Below the pieces are notes generated by a model. The model did no database searches, was not told the origin of the DNA, and saw nothing but the letters and a program-made list of their open reading frames with translations. Positions 8,690-17,400 of a DNA stretch of 64,000 nt are shown piece by piece (positions within the stretch are counted from its first letter, which is position 1; each line of letters opens with the position of its first letter). Origin of the DNA: Flavobacterium saccharophilum (GTDB lineage Bacteria; Bacteroidota; Bacteroidia; Flavobacteriales; Flavobacteriaceae); assembly GCF_900142735.1 (NCBI RefSeq), contig NZ_FRBY01000002.1:124001-188000 (forward strand), in the 5' to 3' direction. Both the position numbers and the translations under genes were made by a program.

Positions 8690-9082
8690 CTAATTAATTT
8701 CATCAATAATTGCCTTCAACGGTGAGATAACAATTCGATATCCGTCAGGATCCTGAAACATTTTGCCATTTTCATTCCAAAACGGGTTAATTGCAGCTAT
8801 TATTGAAATAGAATTGCGTATAAGCTTATTTTCTAATTCATTATAATCTAAAATTGTTTTCGGATAAAGCACAATTACATCTTCTTCATCAAAAGTATGT
8901 TTTGCTTTTGAGTTAGATTGTGTAAATTCAAAATGCCAGTCCAAACCCGATTTTCCAATAAAAACACCATCGTAATTATTGTGATTCTGAAAACCTCCTA
9001 ATCGTTCAAAACCGAGAATATCAACATAAAATTTTTCAATTCTCTCTAAATCATTCGTATGTCGGGCAACTCTTAAAAACAT
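8690..9082 (-). CDS. VOC-family (glyoxalase/dioxygenase-like) protein
   Basis: A 130-residue vicinal-oxygen-chelate fold with two beta-alpha-beta-beta-beta modules. RVARHTNDLERIEKFYVDILGFERLGGF gives the first metal-ligand His and the FY-x-x-x-L-G-F signature. The second module ends KMFQDPDGYRIVISP, where DPDG-(F/Y) is the family hallmark. The substrate is unknown. Its start is 3 bases from the stop of the DinB-like gene, so the two are co-transcribed. Confidence 0.85.
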   Translation of the reverse strand: MFLRVARHTNDLERIEKFYVDILGFERLGGFQNHNNYDGVFIGKSGLDWHFEFTQSNSKAKHTFDEEDVIVLYPKTILDYNELENKLIRNSISIIAAINPFWNENGKMFQDPDGYRIVISPLKAIIDEIN

Positions 9083-9085
9083 AAT

Positions 9086-9526
9086 TTAGGATCTAATTTG
9101 ATTAATATGATGTTCCAAATGTGCTACGTAATCTGTCATTAGAAATCTTAAATCAATAACAGATTCATCGCTTAGGATAATTTTATAATCTAAAGCTTCT
9201 TCATCAACAGATTTCATAATTCTGATGATTTGCTTGTTTAACGAAAGCCACAATTCGTTTAATTCGTTAATATCTTTTGTCTGATACTGATTTATATTGA
9301 CTAAATCGATCTGATTGTAAGGTCTGTGACGATAAGGTTTTGCCGCATAATTTATTTCTGTAAAACGAACTAAATTATGAACTGCAGAATCAATTAAATG
9401 CCCCAAAACTTCTTTCTTAGACCACTTTCCAGGTTTTCTTTCTTCTAATATAACGGAATCAATTGTTGGGAAATATTCTGAATTTTCACTCAACAATTGA
9501 TCAAATTTAAGAATAGCGTTTTGCAT
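9086..9526 (-). CDS. DinB-like (DinB_2) four-helix metal-binding protein
   Basis: A 146-residue DinB/YfiT-like fold. The metal-binding histidines are visible in KEVLGHLIDSAVHN (His about 42) and VAHLEHHINQI (about 137-141). W35 in KPGKWSKKE matches the conserved GKWS motif. Relatives include thiol- or bacillithiol-dependent transferases and stress-induced proteins; the reaction is unknown. It is coupled to the VOC gene downstream by a 3-base gap. Confidence 0.82.
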   Translation of the reverse strand: MQNAILKFDQLLSENSEYFPTIDSVILEERKPGKWSKKEVLGHLIDSAVHNLVRFTEINYAAKPYRHRPYNQIDLVNINQYQTKDINELNELWLSLNKQIIRIMKSVDEEALDYKIILSDESVIDLRFLMTDYVAHLEHHINQIRS

Positions 9527-9561
9527 TAATTATCTAATTTTCTAATTGACCAATTTTCTAA

Positions 9562-10431
9562 TTACTTCTGAGCCAACTTATTCAATGTATACGCAATAAG
9601 CGCATCTACAGCTTTGTATGGATCTTCGCTAAAAGTTCCGGAAGCACGATTGGCAATAATAGCATTTAAAGATAGTGCATTATGACCTAAAAGTGCAGAA
9701 AGTCCGTAAATAGCAGCTGTTTCCATTTCTAAATTGGTAATTCTTTGATCGTCAAAATTAAAATTATCCATTTTATTGTTCAATTCCTCATCCTGAATAT
9801 TTAAACGCAATACGCGGCCTTGGGGACCATAAAATCCACCGGCAGTCGCTGTAATTCCTTTAAACATTTTATCTGATTCAATAATTTTTTCTAATGCTTC
9901 AGAACATGGAATAGCATAAGGTCTTCCTTTGCGGATATCCCAATTGGTATGCATAATAAAAGCATCTTCCAATGCATCTTGCGAAACATCATCAATTAAA
10001 TAGGAGCGAAGCATATTATCTAGCCCAAGTCCGAATTTTGACATTACAAAACTATCTACAGGAATATCAGCGTGTAAAGAACCTGAAGTTCCAATTCTGA
10101 TGATATTCAAAGAAGTCAAGTTCTCTTTTGGCTGACGTGTTTCTAAATCGATGTTCACTAAAGCATCTAATTCATTCAAAACAATATCAATATTGTCAGG
10201 ACCAATTCCAGTAGACATTACAGAAATTCGTTTTCCTTTATAAGTTCCGGTTTGAGTTTTAAACTCTCTTTTTTGTGTTGAAAATTCAATGGTATCAAAA
10301 AACTGAGTAATTTTTTCAACTCTATTTTGATCTCCCACAAAAATTATATCGTTTGCAATATGCTCAGGACGAAGGTTTAAGTGGTAAACACTTCCGTCTG
10401 GATTTAGTATTAATTCTGATTGTTTTATCAT
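9562..10431 (-). CDS. Nucleoside phosphorylase (uridine phosphorylase-like)
   Basis: A 289-residue PNP/UDP family protein. Motifs are IIFVGDQNRVEKI for phosphate binding, VMSTGIGPDNIDI, RIGTSGSLHADI, and the ITNLEMETAAIYGLSALLG signature that binds the ribose. It cleaves a nucleoside to base plus ribose-1-phosphate in salvage; the exact base is not certain. The ATG at 10431 (MIKQSELIL) is preferred to 10494 because the upstream extension (MFVKLENLRTLATQ) is translated from low-complexity intergenic repeat DNA (tandem CTAAG-type units). Confidence 0.88.
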   Translation of the reverse strand: MIKQSELILNPDGSVYHLNLRPEHIANDIIFVGDQNRVEKITQFFDTIEFSTQKREFKTQTGTYKGKRISVMSTGIGPDNIDIVLNELDALVNIDLETRQPKENLTSLNIIRIGTSGSLHADIPVDSFVMSKFGLGLDNMLRSYLIDDVSQDALEDAFIMHTNWDIRKGRPYAIPCSEALEKIIESDKMFKGITATAGGFYGPQGRVLRLNIQDEELNNKMDNFNFDDQRITNLEMETAAIYGLSALLGHNALSLNAIIANRASGTFSEDPYKAVDALIAYTLNKLAQK

Positions 10432-10521
10432 TTTTTTTGAGGTGCTAAGATTCTGAGTGGCTAAGGTTCTAAGGTTTTCTAACTTCACGAACAACTTGAA
10501 ACTTGAAACTAAAAAACATTT

Positions 10522-10854
10522 TTACCCTCCAACTCTTTTTGTTTTAAAGCCTTTTTCTTTTAATATGGCCATGATTTTGTCACGATAATCTCCCTGAATG
10601 ATGATGGAATCATCTTTAAAAGTTCCGCCAACACTTAGTTTGGTTTTAATTTCTTTCGCCAGAATCTTAAAATCTTCATCAGATCCTTCGTAACCTTCAA
10701 TTATTGTGGTTGCTTTTCCTTTTCTCTTTTCAAATTTGCAGATCATAGGTTCTTTCTGAACATACAGCACATGCTCTTGTTCCTGGATTTCTTCAGGCTC
10801 ATTTGATTCGACGTGATCAGGAAATAAATTTTTTAATTGATCTTGTAAGTCCAT
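10522..10854 (-). CDS. SUI1/eIF1-like translation factor (YciH type)
   Basis: A 110-residue protein whose C-terminal 80 residues form the eIF1/SUI1 domain: KGKATTIIEGYEGSDEDFKILAKEIKTKLSVGGTFKDDSIIIQGDYRDKIMAILKEKGF. The G-G-x-x-K-D and Q-G-D motifs are intact. Bacterial members bind the 30S subunit near the P site and may affect start-codon fidelity; their physiological role is unclear. The N-terminal 30 residues are acidic and probably flexible. Palindromic AATTCCAA repeats lie upstream. Confidence 0.88.
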   Translation of the reverse strand: MDLQDQLKNLFPDHVESNEPEEIQEQEHVLYVQKEPMICKFEKRKGKATTIIEGYEGSDEDFKILAKEIKTKLSVGGTFKDDSIIIQGDYRDKIMAILKEKGFKTKRVGG

Positions 10855-10879
10855 AAATTTTTTATTCTAAAAAAATAAA

Positions 10880-10950
10880 TTCCAATAAATATAGTTCATA
10901 AAAATCAAATTCCAAACTCCAAGTTGAATTGGAATTTGGAATTTTAATAT
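10880..10950. repeat. AATTCCAA/TTGGAATT palindromic intergenic repeat
   Basis: Copies of AATTCCAA on the left (for example at 10900-10920) face TTGGAATTTGGAATTTT on the right. The same sub-repeats recur at 25,272-25,305 and 58,905-59,105. Confidence 0.6.
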
Positions 10951-10965
10951 TGAAATTTAATAAGT

Positions 10966-11916
10966 TTATTTTTTAATTAAACCTAAATCTACTAAACGTT
11001 CGTATAAATAATCTCCCGCTGTTATATCTTCAAATTTCTTTGGGTTTTCTGCACCAATACAATTTTCTAAACAATCTAAACGCATATCACTTACAGGATG
11101 CATAAAAAACGGTACAGAAAAACGAGATGTTCCCCATAATTCTCTCGGTGGATTTACAACCTGGTGAATCGTTGATTTTAGTTTGTTATTGGTATGTCTT
11201 GATAACATATCTCCAACATTAATTACTAATTCGTCATCTGCTGCGATCGCGTCAATCCATTCTCCATCATGGTTTTGTACCTGAAGTCCTTTCCCCTGCG
11301 CACCCATTAAAAGTGTAATCAGGTTAATATCACCGTGAGCAGCTGCGCGAATCGCATTTTCTGGTTCAGAAGTGATTGGAGGATAATGAATTGGTCTTAA
11401 AATTGAGTTTCCATCTTTAGCATATTGATCAAAATAAAACTCGTCTAAACCTAAATGCAACGCTAAAGCTCTCAATACGTAAACACCTGTTTTTTCAAGC
11501 ATTTGGTACGCATCTTTACCAACAACATTAAAACGTGGTAATTCTTTTACTTCAACATTTTCAGGGTATTCTGAAGCATATTTTGAATCTTTGTCAACAT
11601 ACTGACCAAAATGCCAAAATTCTTTCAAATCTCCCTCTTTGCGGCCTTTAGCATGCTCTTTTCCAAAAGATACATAACCTCTTTGTCCGCCAATACCGGG
11701 AATTTCATAATTATGCTTAGTTTCTACTGGCAAAGCGAAAAATTTTCTAATTTCGCTATAAAGCTCGTCTACTAACTGGTCGTCAAGAAAATGACCTTTT
11801 AGGGCTACGAAGCCAATGTTTTCAAATGCACTGCCGATTTCATTTACAAATTTTTGTTTACGTTTCGGGTCGTCCGAAAGGAAATCACGTAAGTCTACAC
11901 TAGGAATGTTTTGCAT
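10966..11916 (-). CDS. Isopenicillin N synthase-like 2-oxoglutarate/Fe(II) oxygenase
   Basis: A 316-residue enzyme of the IPNS/2OG-Fe(II) dioxygenase family. The N-terminal DIOX_N part (IPSVDLRDFL...GFVALKGHFL) is followed by the jelly-roll core. Iron ligands are in AAHGDINLITLL (H-x-D) and STIHQVVNPP (distal His). The co-substrate-binding R-x-S follows in GTSRFSVPFFMHP. Bacterial members modify small molecules or amino acids; no biosynthetic cluster surrounds it, so the substrate cannot be inferred. A TAnnTTTG promoter element lies 51-58 bases upstream. Confidence 0.86.
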   Translation of the reverse strand: MQNIPSVDLRDFLSDDPKRKQKFVNEIGSAFENIGFVALKGHFLDDQLVDELYSEIRKFFALPVETKHNYEIPGIGGQRGYVSFGKEHAKGRKEGDLKEFWHFGQYVDKDSKYASEYPENVEVKELPRFNVVGKDAYQMLEKTGVYVLRALALHLGLDEFYFDQYAKDGNSILRPIHYPPITSEPENAIRAAAHGDINLITLLMGAQGKGLQVQNHDGEWIDAIAADDELVINVGDMLSRHTNNKLKSTIHQVVNPPRELWGTSRFSVPFFMHPVSDMRLDCLENCIGAENPKKFEDITAGDYLYERLVDLGLIKK

Positions 11917-11966
11917 ACTTTACATTTTTATTTTAAGAAGAAAGGTGTCATAAAACCTTTCAATAA

Positions 11967-11974
11967 CAAAGGTA
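11967..11974 (-). promoter_or_regulatory. -7 promoter element of the 2OG oxygenase gene
   Basis: TACCTTTG on the minus strand matches the Bacteroidota TAnnTTTG element; the predicted 5' UTR is about 43 bases. No clear -33 TTG is seen. Confidence 0.5.
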
Positions 11975-12020
11975 GAGAATATTTTAGAATTGAATTTTAA
12001 AAGTTATATTAAAATAAAAA

Positions 12021-12054
12021 ATATATAACAAAAACAAATAAAATTGTTATATAT
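12021..12054. promoter_or_regulatory. Inverted repeat (candidate operator) upstream of the E1 fusion gene
   Basis: A perfect 10-bp inverted repeat, ATATATAACA / TGTTATATAT, with a 14-base spacer. It ends 3 bases before the -7 element TATATTTG and so overlaps the -33 region, the position expected of a repressor or activator site. The AT-rich context makes chance palindromes more likely. Confidence 0.45.
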
Positions 12055-12057
12055 TTC

Positions 12058-12065
12058 TATATTTG
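12058..12065 (+). promoter_or_regulatory. -7 promoter element of the E1 fusion gene
   Basis: TATATTTG matches TAnnTTTG exactly. It places the transcript start near 12072 and supports the ATG at 12092 over the upstream TTG at 12044. Confidence 0.65.
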
Positions 12066-12091
12066 AAAGACTAAAAAAACGAACCCAAATT

Positions 12092-14068
12092 ATGATCTTT
12101 TACAGACAAGACCTTACCGACGCAAAATTATTGGAATTATATAAAAAGCTTCTTAAACCCCGTTTGATCGAAGAAAAGATGTTAATCCTTATTCGCCAGG
12201 GAAAAGTGTCTAAATGGTTTTCCGGAATAGGACAGGAAGCAATTGCGGTGGGAGTGACGTCTGTTTTGGATGAGTCCGAATATGTTTTACCAATGCACCG
12301 GAATTTAGGCGTTTTCACTACACGAGATATTCCTTTAAACCGCTTATTTTCTCAATGGCAGGGTAAGGCAGATGGTTTTACAAAAGGAAGGGATCGCAGT
12401 TTTCACTTTGGAACTCAGGAATATAAAATCATAGGAATGATTTCGCATTTGGGTCCGCAATTAGGAGTCGCAGACGGGATTGCATTAGCCAATAAACTTC
12501 AAAACAATAAAAAAATAACTGCCGTCTTTACAGGTGAAGGCGCTACGAGTGAAGGAGATTTTCACGAAGCGCTAAATATTGCTGCAGTATGGAAATTACC
12601 AGTTATGTTTATTATAGAAAATAATGGTTACGGGCTTTCAACACCAACAAACGAACAATATCAATGCACAAACCTTGCTGATAAAGGAATTGGCTATGGC
12701 ATGGAGAGTCATATTATTGATGGAAATAATATTCTGGAAGTCTATAACAAACTTTCAGAATTAAAAGAACAAATGCAAAATGATCCGCATCCGGTTTTAT
12801 TAGAATTTAAAACTTTTAGAATGCGTGGACACGAAGAAGCAAGCGGTACCAAATATGTTCCTCAGGACTTGATGGACGAATGGGCTGTAAAAGATCCGGT
12901 GACAAATTACCGCGATTATTTGACTAAAATTGGTGTTTTAACAGCTGAGTTTGATGAGCAGCTTCATGAGGAAATCAAAAAGGAAATTGATGAAAATTTA
13001 GCCATTTCAAATGCTGAACCCGAAATTATCCCAACTTATAGCGGAGAATTAGATGATGTTTATAAATCCTTTATTTATGAGGAAGTTAATCCATCTTCAG
13101 AAATCAAAAATATTCGGTTTATTGACGCAATACGAAATAGTTTGGAGCAATCCATGCAAAAGCACAAGAACCTGATTATTATGGGTCAGGATATTGCCGA
13201 ATATGGTGGTGCTTTTAAAATTACAGATGGCTTTGTTGAGTTTTTTGGAAAAGACAGAGTTCGCAATACGCCAATTTGTGAAAGTGCCATAGTTTCTGCG
13301 GGAATGGGATTATCAATTAATGGTTACAAAGCAATAGTAGAAATGCAGTTTGCTGATTTTGTTTCAACAGGATTTAATCCGATCGTGAATTTACTGGCAA
13401 AATCACATTACCGTTGGGGCGAAAAAGCCGACGTTGTGGTTCGTATGCCATGTGGAGGCGGTACTCAGGCGGGACCTTTTCATTCTCAGACAAACGAAGC
13501 CTGGTTCACCAAAACTCCAGGTTTGAAGGTAGTTTATCCGGCTTTTCCTTACGATGCAAAAGGTTTGTTGAATAGTTCAATAAATGATCCTAATCCGGTT
13601 TTATTTTTTGAACATAAGCAATTATACAGAAGCGTGTATCAAGATGTTCCAACAGATTATTACACCATTCCATTAGGAAAAGCAGCAGTTTTAAAAGAAG
13701 GAAATAACGTAACTATCATTGCTTTTGGAGCTCCTGTTCACTGGGCGTTAGAAACTTTAGAAAAAAATCCTGAAATCGATGCTGATTTAATAGACTTAAG
13801 AACACTTCAGCCTTTAGATACCGAAACTATTTATGCCTCAGTAAGAAAGACCGGAAAAGTTATTATTTATCAGGAAGACACTATGTTTGGTGGAATTGCC
13901 AGCGATATTTCAGCTCTAATTATGGAGGAATGCTTTGAATATCTGGATGCTCCGGTAAAAAGAGTCGCCAGTTTAGATTCTCCAATTCCGTTTACAAAAG
14001 CACTAGAAGATCAATTCTTACCTAAAAACCGTTTTGAAGCCGTTTTATTCGATTTATTGAAATATTAA
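12092..14068 (+). CDS. Branched-chain 2-oxoacid dehydrogenase E1, alpha-beta fusion
   Basis: A 658-residue thiamine-diphosphate enzyme in which E1-alpha (about 1-330) and E1-beta (about 340-658) are one chain. The alpha half shows HRNLGVFTTRDIP, the ThDP motif GEGATSEGDFHEALNIAAVW...NNGYGLSTP and the phosphoryl-loop-like FRMRGHEEASGTKYV. The beta half shows MGQDIAEYGGAFKIT, the ICESAIVSAGMG stretch, and RMPCGGGTQAGPFHSQTNEAWF. It should decarboxylate branched-chain 2-oxoacids and pass the acyl group to an E2, in valine/leucine/isoleucine breakdown and branched fatty-acid priming. The E2 and E3 genes are not nearby. The fused form is common in Bacteroidota. Confidence 0.92.
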   Translation: MIFYRQDLTDAKLLELYKKLLKPRLIEEKMLILIRQGKVSKWFSGIGQEAIAVGVTSVLDESEYVLPMHRNLGVFTTRDIPLNRLFSQWQGKADGFTKGRDRSFHFGTQEYKIIGMISHLGPQLGVADGIALANKLQNNKKITAVFTGEGATSEGDFHEALNIAAVWKLPVMFIIENNGYGLSTPTNEQYQCTNLADKGIGYGMESHIIDGNNILEVYNKLSELKEQMQNDPHPVLLEFKTFRMRGHEEASGTKYVPQDLMDEWAVKDPVTNYRDYLTKIGVLTAEFDEQLHEEIKKEIDENLAISNAEPEIIPTYSGELDDVYKSFIYEEVNPSSEIKNIRFIDAIRNSLEQSMQKHKNLIIMGQDIAEYGGAFKITDGFVEFFGKDRVRNTPICESAIVSAGMGLSINGYKAIVEMQFADFVSTGFNPIVNLLAKSHYRWGEKADVVVRMPCGGGTQAGPFHSQTNEAWFTKTPGLKVVYPAFPYDAKGLLNSSINDPNPVLFFEHKQLYRSVYQDVPTDYYTIPLGKAAVLKEGNNVTIIAFGAPVHWALETLEKNPEIDADLIDLRTLQPLDTETIYASVRKTGKVIIYQEDTMFGGIASDISALIMEECFEYLDAPVKRVASLDSPIPFTKALEDQFLPKNRFEAVLFDLLKY

Positions 14069-14135
14069 GTACAAAAAGTATATTGCGGAAGGATGAACTT
14101 TTTTTCTATCTTTAAAGCACAAAATAAATTAACTT

Positions 14136-15878
14136 ATGAAAAAACTGTTTGTTTCAATTTTTGCCATTTCATTACTTTTTTCCTGTAATAAAAGCACTAA
14201 AATCACTACAGATAAAGCTTTAGACCAAAAATTTGATAAGTACAAAGATAGATTTGTTCTCGATTTATGGAAAATAAATCCCGGTTGGGCTTCGGGCGTT
14301 GGTTATCATAAATTAGACAGCGTTTTGGTTGTTCCTGATGCCAATGAAACAAAAGTACAACTCGATTTTGCCAATGCCCAGTTGGACTCCTTAAAAAAAT
14401 ACGATATTGAAAGTTTGTCTGACAACAATAAAACTGACTTTCAAATGATTAAAAATCAACTAGAGGCTTCAATCTTTAGTATTAAAGAATTAAAATCATC
14501 TGAGTGGAATCCTTCTGAATACAATGTTTGTGGCGCTTTCGCAGAAATTTTAAACGGAAACTATGATTCATTAGAAGTTCGTTTGCGTGCTTTTAATATT
14601 AAAATGAATGCTATTCCGGCTTATTACGAAGCTGCCAAAAAAAATATTAAAAACCCAACAATTGAACATACAGAACTTGCCATTGCACAAAACATTGGAG
14701 GTTCTACAGTTTTTGAAGCTGATTTAAACGATGCGCTTGCAAAAAGCAAATTGAGTGCTGCTGAGAAAAAAGAAATGCAGGAAAAGGCAAAAGTTTCAAT
14801 AAAAGCGATTAAAGATTATGCAGAATGGCTGCAAAATCTACCAAATAAGACACCTCGTTCTTTTAGATTGGGTTCTGATTTGTATGCTAAAAAATTCAAT
14901 TTTGACATTCAGTCTAGTTATACTGCTGACGAAATTTATAAAATTGCTGTTGATCATAAAAATGACTTGCACGATAAAATGTTTGTTTTGGCTGATAAAC
15001 TTTGGGGGAAATATAAAGGAAACGCGCCAAAACCAGCTGACAAACTGGATTTAATCAAACAGGTAATTGATAAAATTTCGTTGCAACATACAAGTCCTGA
15101 GAAATTTCAATCAGAAATTGAAAAGCAGATTCCAGAATTAACAGCATACGTTAAAGCCAAAGATTTATTATACATAGATCCATCAAAACCGTTGGTTGTT
15201 CGTAAAGAACCAGCTTATATGGCAGGTGTTGCCGGTGCTTCAATTTCGGCGCCAGGACCTTATGATAAAAATGCCAATACCTATTACAACGTAGGAAGCA
15301 TGTCGGGTTGGACGGCTGAAAATGCTGAAAGTTATTTACGTGAATACAACGATTATATCCTTCAAATTTTAAACATTCACGAAGCCATTCCGGGGCATTA
15401 TACGCAACTAGTCTATAGTAATCAATCACCAAGTATCATAAAATCTATTTTAGGAAATGGTGCAATGGTAGAAGGCTGGGCCGTTTATGCTGAAAAAATG
15501 ATGCTGGAGAGCGGTTACAAAAATTCTGATGAAATGTGGTTGATGTATTACAAATGGAATTTAAGAACAACCTGCAATACCATATTGGACAACAGTGTTC
15601 ACACAAAAGACATGTCTAAGGAAGAAGCTATGATTCTACTTACCAGAGAAGCTTTTCAGCAACAAGCAGAAGCAGAAGGGAAGTGGAAGCGCGTAACATT
15701 ATCTCAAGTACAATTGTGTTCTTATTTTACAGGATATACAGAGATTTACAACCTGAGAGAAGAGCTTAAGAAAAAAGAAGGAGATAAATTTAATTTGAAG
15801 CAATTTCATGAAAAATTCCTAAGTTTTGGAAGTGCTCCGGTAAAATATATTAAAGAATTGATGTTGTCTAAAGAATAA
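14136..15878 (+). CDS. DUF885-family lipoprotein (putative zinc peptidase)
   Basis: A 580-residue envelope lipoprotein with lipobox LLFSC (Cys17). The body matches DUF885 proteins, whose zinc site is visible as NIHEAIPGHYTQLVYSNQ (H-E-x-x-P-G-H) near residues 414-430, with downstream MVEGWAVYAEKMMLE supplying the third ligand. Family members resemble M32/M2-type metallopeptidases; the substrate is unknown. It is monocistronic, with a strong terminator directly after. Confidence 0.85.
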   Translation: MKKLFVSIFAISLLFSCNKSTKITTDKALDQKFDKYKDRFVLDLWKINPGWASGVGYHKLDSVLVVPDANETKVQLDFANAQLDSLKKYDIESLSDNNKTDFQMIKNQLEASIFSIKELKSSEWNPSEYNVCGAFAEILNGNYDSLEVRLRAFNIKMNAIPAYYEAAKKNIKNPTIEHTELAIAQNIGGSTVFEADLNDALAKSKLSAAEKKEMQEKAKVSIKAIKDYAEWLQNLPNKTPRSFRLGSDLYAKKFNFDIQSSYTADEIYKIAVDHKNDLHDKMFVLADKLWGKYKGNAPKPADKLDLIKQVIDKISLQHTSPEKFQSEIEKQIPELTAYVKAKDLLYIDPSKPLVVRKEPAYMAGVAGASISAPGPYDKNANTYYNVGSMSGWTAENAESYLREYNDYILQILNIHEAIPGHYTQLVYSNQSPSIIKSILGNGAMVEGWAVYAEKMMLESGYKNSDEMWLMYYKWNLRTTCNTILDNSVHTKDMSKEEAMILLTREAFQQQAEAEGKWKRVTLSQVQLCSYFTGYTEIYNLREELKKKEGDKFNLKQFHEKFLSFGSAPVKYIKELMLSKE

Positions 15879-15901
15879 ATCTTTCTAAGATAATTTAATT
15901 A

Positions 15902-15944
15902 AAAAGGTTTGATGAGATTGTAATCTCGTCAAACCTTTTTTTAA
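15902..15944 (+). terminator. Rho-independent terminator after the DUF885 gene
   Basis: An 18-bp near-perfect stem, AAAGGTTTGATGAGATT / AATCTCGTCAAACCTTT, followed by T7. Confidence 0.92.
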
Positions 15945-15981
15945 TTATTAAATATTACAAATCAATGTATTAGTTTTTTTT

Positions 15982-16464
15982 TTAACCAAGATATCTTTTT
16001 AAAACATTTCGCTCTGATAAAGCTTCTTTCCACATTTCTATCTTATAAAAATCAGCTGGATTTTCAGAATAAGCAGCTTTTAAATTATTTGAATAAACAC
16101 GAACTCGATAAACTCCTTTTTCTATCTCTGTTTCTAATTCAATTTCATTAAAAGGGCAATCTACAATCTGAAGAAAACCAGATTCAATTTTTATACTTGC
16201 CTCACACACATGATCAAAATCATCAAAATCTAAAATAGTACTTTTGGATTTTAATATTTCAAGTTCACATTTTACAATTCCTTCTCTATTTTCGATTGAT
16301 ATACCTAAAACTCCTTCTTCAATTGCAATTTTATCTACAAAAGCTTGGCTTGACCAAAAATCTTCTGAACCAGTATCTCCAGTTGAATCTTTATCATTTA
16401 AATAAAATTGTCCATAATCAGTTGTGAAATTTAAATCAAATTTCACGTTTGCAATTATTTTCAT
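15982..16464 (-). CDS. Unrecognised beta-rich cytoplasmic protein
   Basis: A 160-residue acidic protein with no signal peptide or TM segment. It begins KIIANVKFDLNFTTDYGQFYLND and continues as alternating strands (GVLGISIENREGIVKCELEI; IKIESGFLQIVDCP; GVYRVRVYSNN), ending in a short helical tail. It looks like a compact beta-barrel or sandwich; I do not recognise the family. It lies 21 bases after the stop of the small helical gene upstream, so the two probably form a unit. Confidence 0.6.
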   Translation of the reverse strand: MKIIANVKFDLNFTTDYGQFYLNDKDSTGDTGSEDFWSSQAFVDKIAIEEGVLGISIENREGIVKCELEILKSKSTILDFDDFDHVCEASIKIESGFLQIVDCPFNEIELETEIEKGVYRVRVYSNNLKAAYSENPADFYKIEMWKEALSERNVLKRYLG

Positions 16465-16485
16465 TATTCATTATATAAAAGAAGA

Positions 16486-16893
16486 TTAATTCGAATTCGA
16501 TTCCAATTCAAACAATTGCACCTGACTTTTCAATCGGTCAATCAATAAATTCATCATTCTTTTGTTTAAACTTGAAGAGTTTTGAATGTAAGTTTCATAT
16601 TCTTCAATTGTAAAAAGTGCCATCACAATTCCTTTTAAAGAATTTCTGAATTTAATATCTTTCTGAATGGAGTTTTCTATTACCTGAAGCTTCTTTTCGA
16701 CAGTGTACGAATAGAAATCGGCTTTGTTTTTATTTACATAGTTGATAAACACCGCAATAAACAAATCATTTTGCAGTTTTAAAATAGGCCTAATCGTCTG
16801 ATTTTGAAACAACTCATCTGCTGAAGATTGAGCACTTACAGTTCCTAAAGTTTCGCCTCTGAATTCTCTTAAAAAAGTGTCTCTATCTGCCAT
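16486..16893 (-). CDS. Unrecognised small helical protein
   Basis: A 135-residue, mostly alpha-helical cytoplasmic protein. The N-terminus FLREFRGETLGTVSAQ is probably flexible, followed by helices QNQTIRPILKLQNDLFIAVFINYVN, KLQVIENSIQKDIKFRNSLKGIVMALFT and LNKRMMNLLIDRLKSQVQLF. No motif or catalytic residue is recognised. It is divergent from the thioesterase gene, with only 68 bases between them. Confidence 0.65.
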   Translation of the reverse strand: MADRDTFLREFRGETLGTVSAQSSADELFQNQTIRPILKLQNDLFIAVFINYVNKNKADFYSYTVEKKLQVIENSIQKDIKFRNSLKGIVMALFTIEEYETYIQNSSSLNKRMMNLLIDRLKSQVQLFELESNSN

Positions 16894-16961
16894 GTTTTTT
16901 CTTTAAATTTAGAAAAAATTCCAATACAAAAAATCTATTTTTATTCATATAAATTAAAATT

Positions 16962-17345
16962 ATGCGATTTCATACCAGAAAGTGGGTCAAGCCCGAAGAT
17001 TTAAATCCAAACGGAACTTTATTTGGCGGAAAATTATTGGCATGGATTGATGAAGAACTGGCATTATACACCATTATTCAGTTAGAAAACACCAGAGTCG
17101 TTACCAAATACATGTCGGAAATCAATTTTAAAAGCTCTGCACGCCAAGGTGATATTGTAGAAATTGGAATTGACGTTGTTAAATTCGGAAATACATCACT
17201 AGTTTTAAAATGTGCCGTAAGAAACATGATGACACGTGAAATCATCATTACAATTGATCACACAACAATGGTTAATTTAGATGAAGATGGAAAACCTAAA
17301 GCACACGGAAAAACCCAAATCGAATTTGTAAAAGATCGTTTGTAG
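16962..17345 (+). CDS. Acyl-CoA thioesterase (hotdog fold, YciA-like)
   Basis: A 127-residue hotdog-fold protein. The catalytic loop NPNGTLFGGKLLAWIDEELALYT carries the conserved N, G-G and D of the 4HBT/YciA group, followed by the strands MSEINFKSSARQGDIVEIGIDVVKFGNTSL. It hydrolyses acyl-CoA thioesters in the cytoplasm; chain preference is not predictable. Confidence 0.88.
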   Translation: MRFHTRKWVKPEDLNPNGTLFGGKLLAWIDEELALYTIIQLENTRVVTKYMSEINFKSSARQGDIVEIGIDVVKFGNTSLVLKCAVRNMMTREIIITIDHTTMVNLDEDGKPKAHGKTQIEFVKDRL

Positions 17346-17400
17346 TTTTTCACTATATAAGTGATATAAGTTCATTTTAACTAAGTTTAAAACACACCTA

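Noticed and set aside
12044..12091. Upstream TTG start for the E1 fusion
   Set aside because: The region contains the TATATTTG promoter element; the ATG at 12092 begins the conserved domain.
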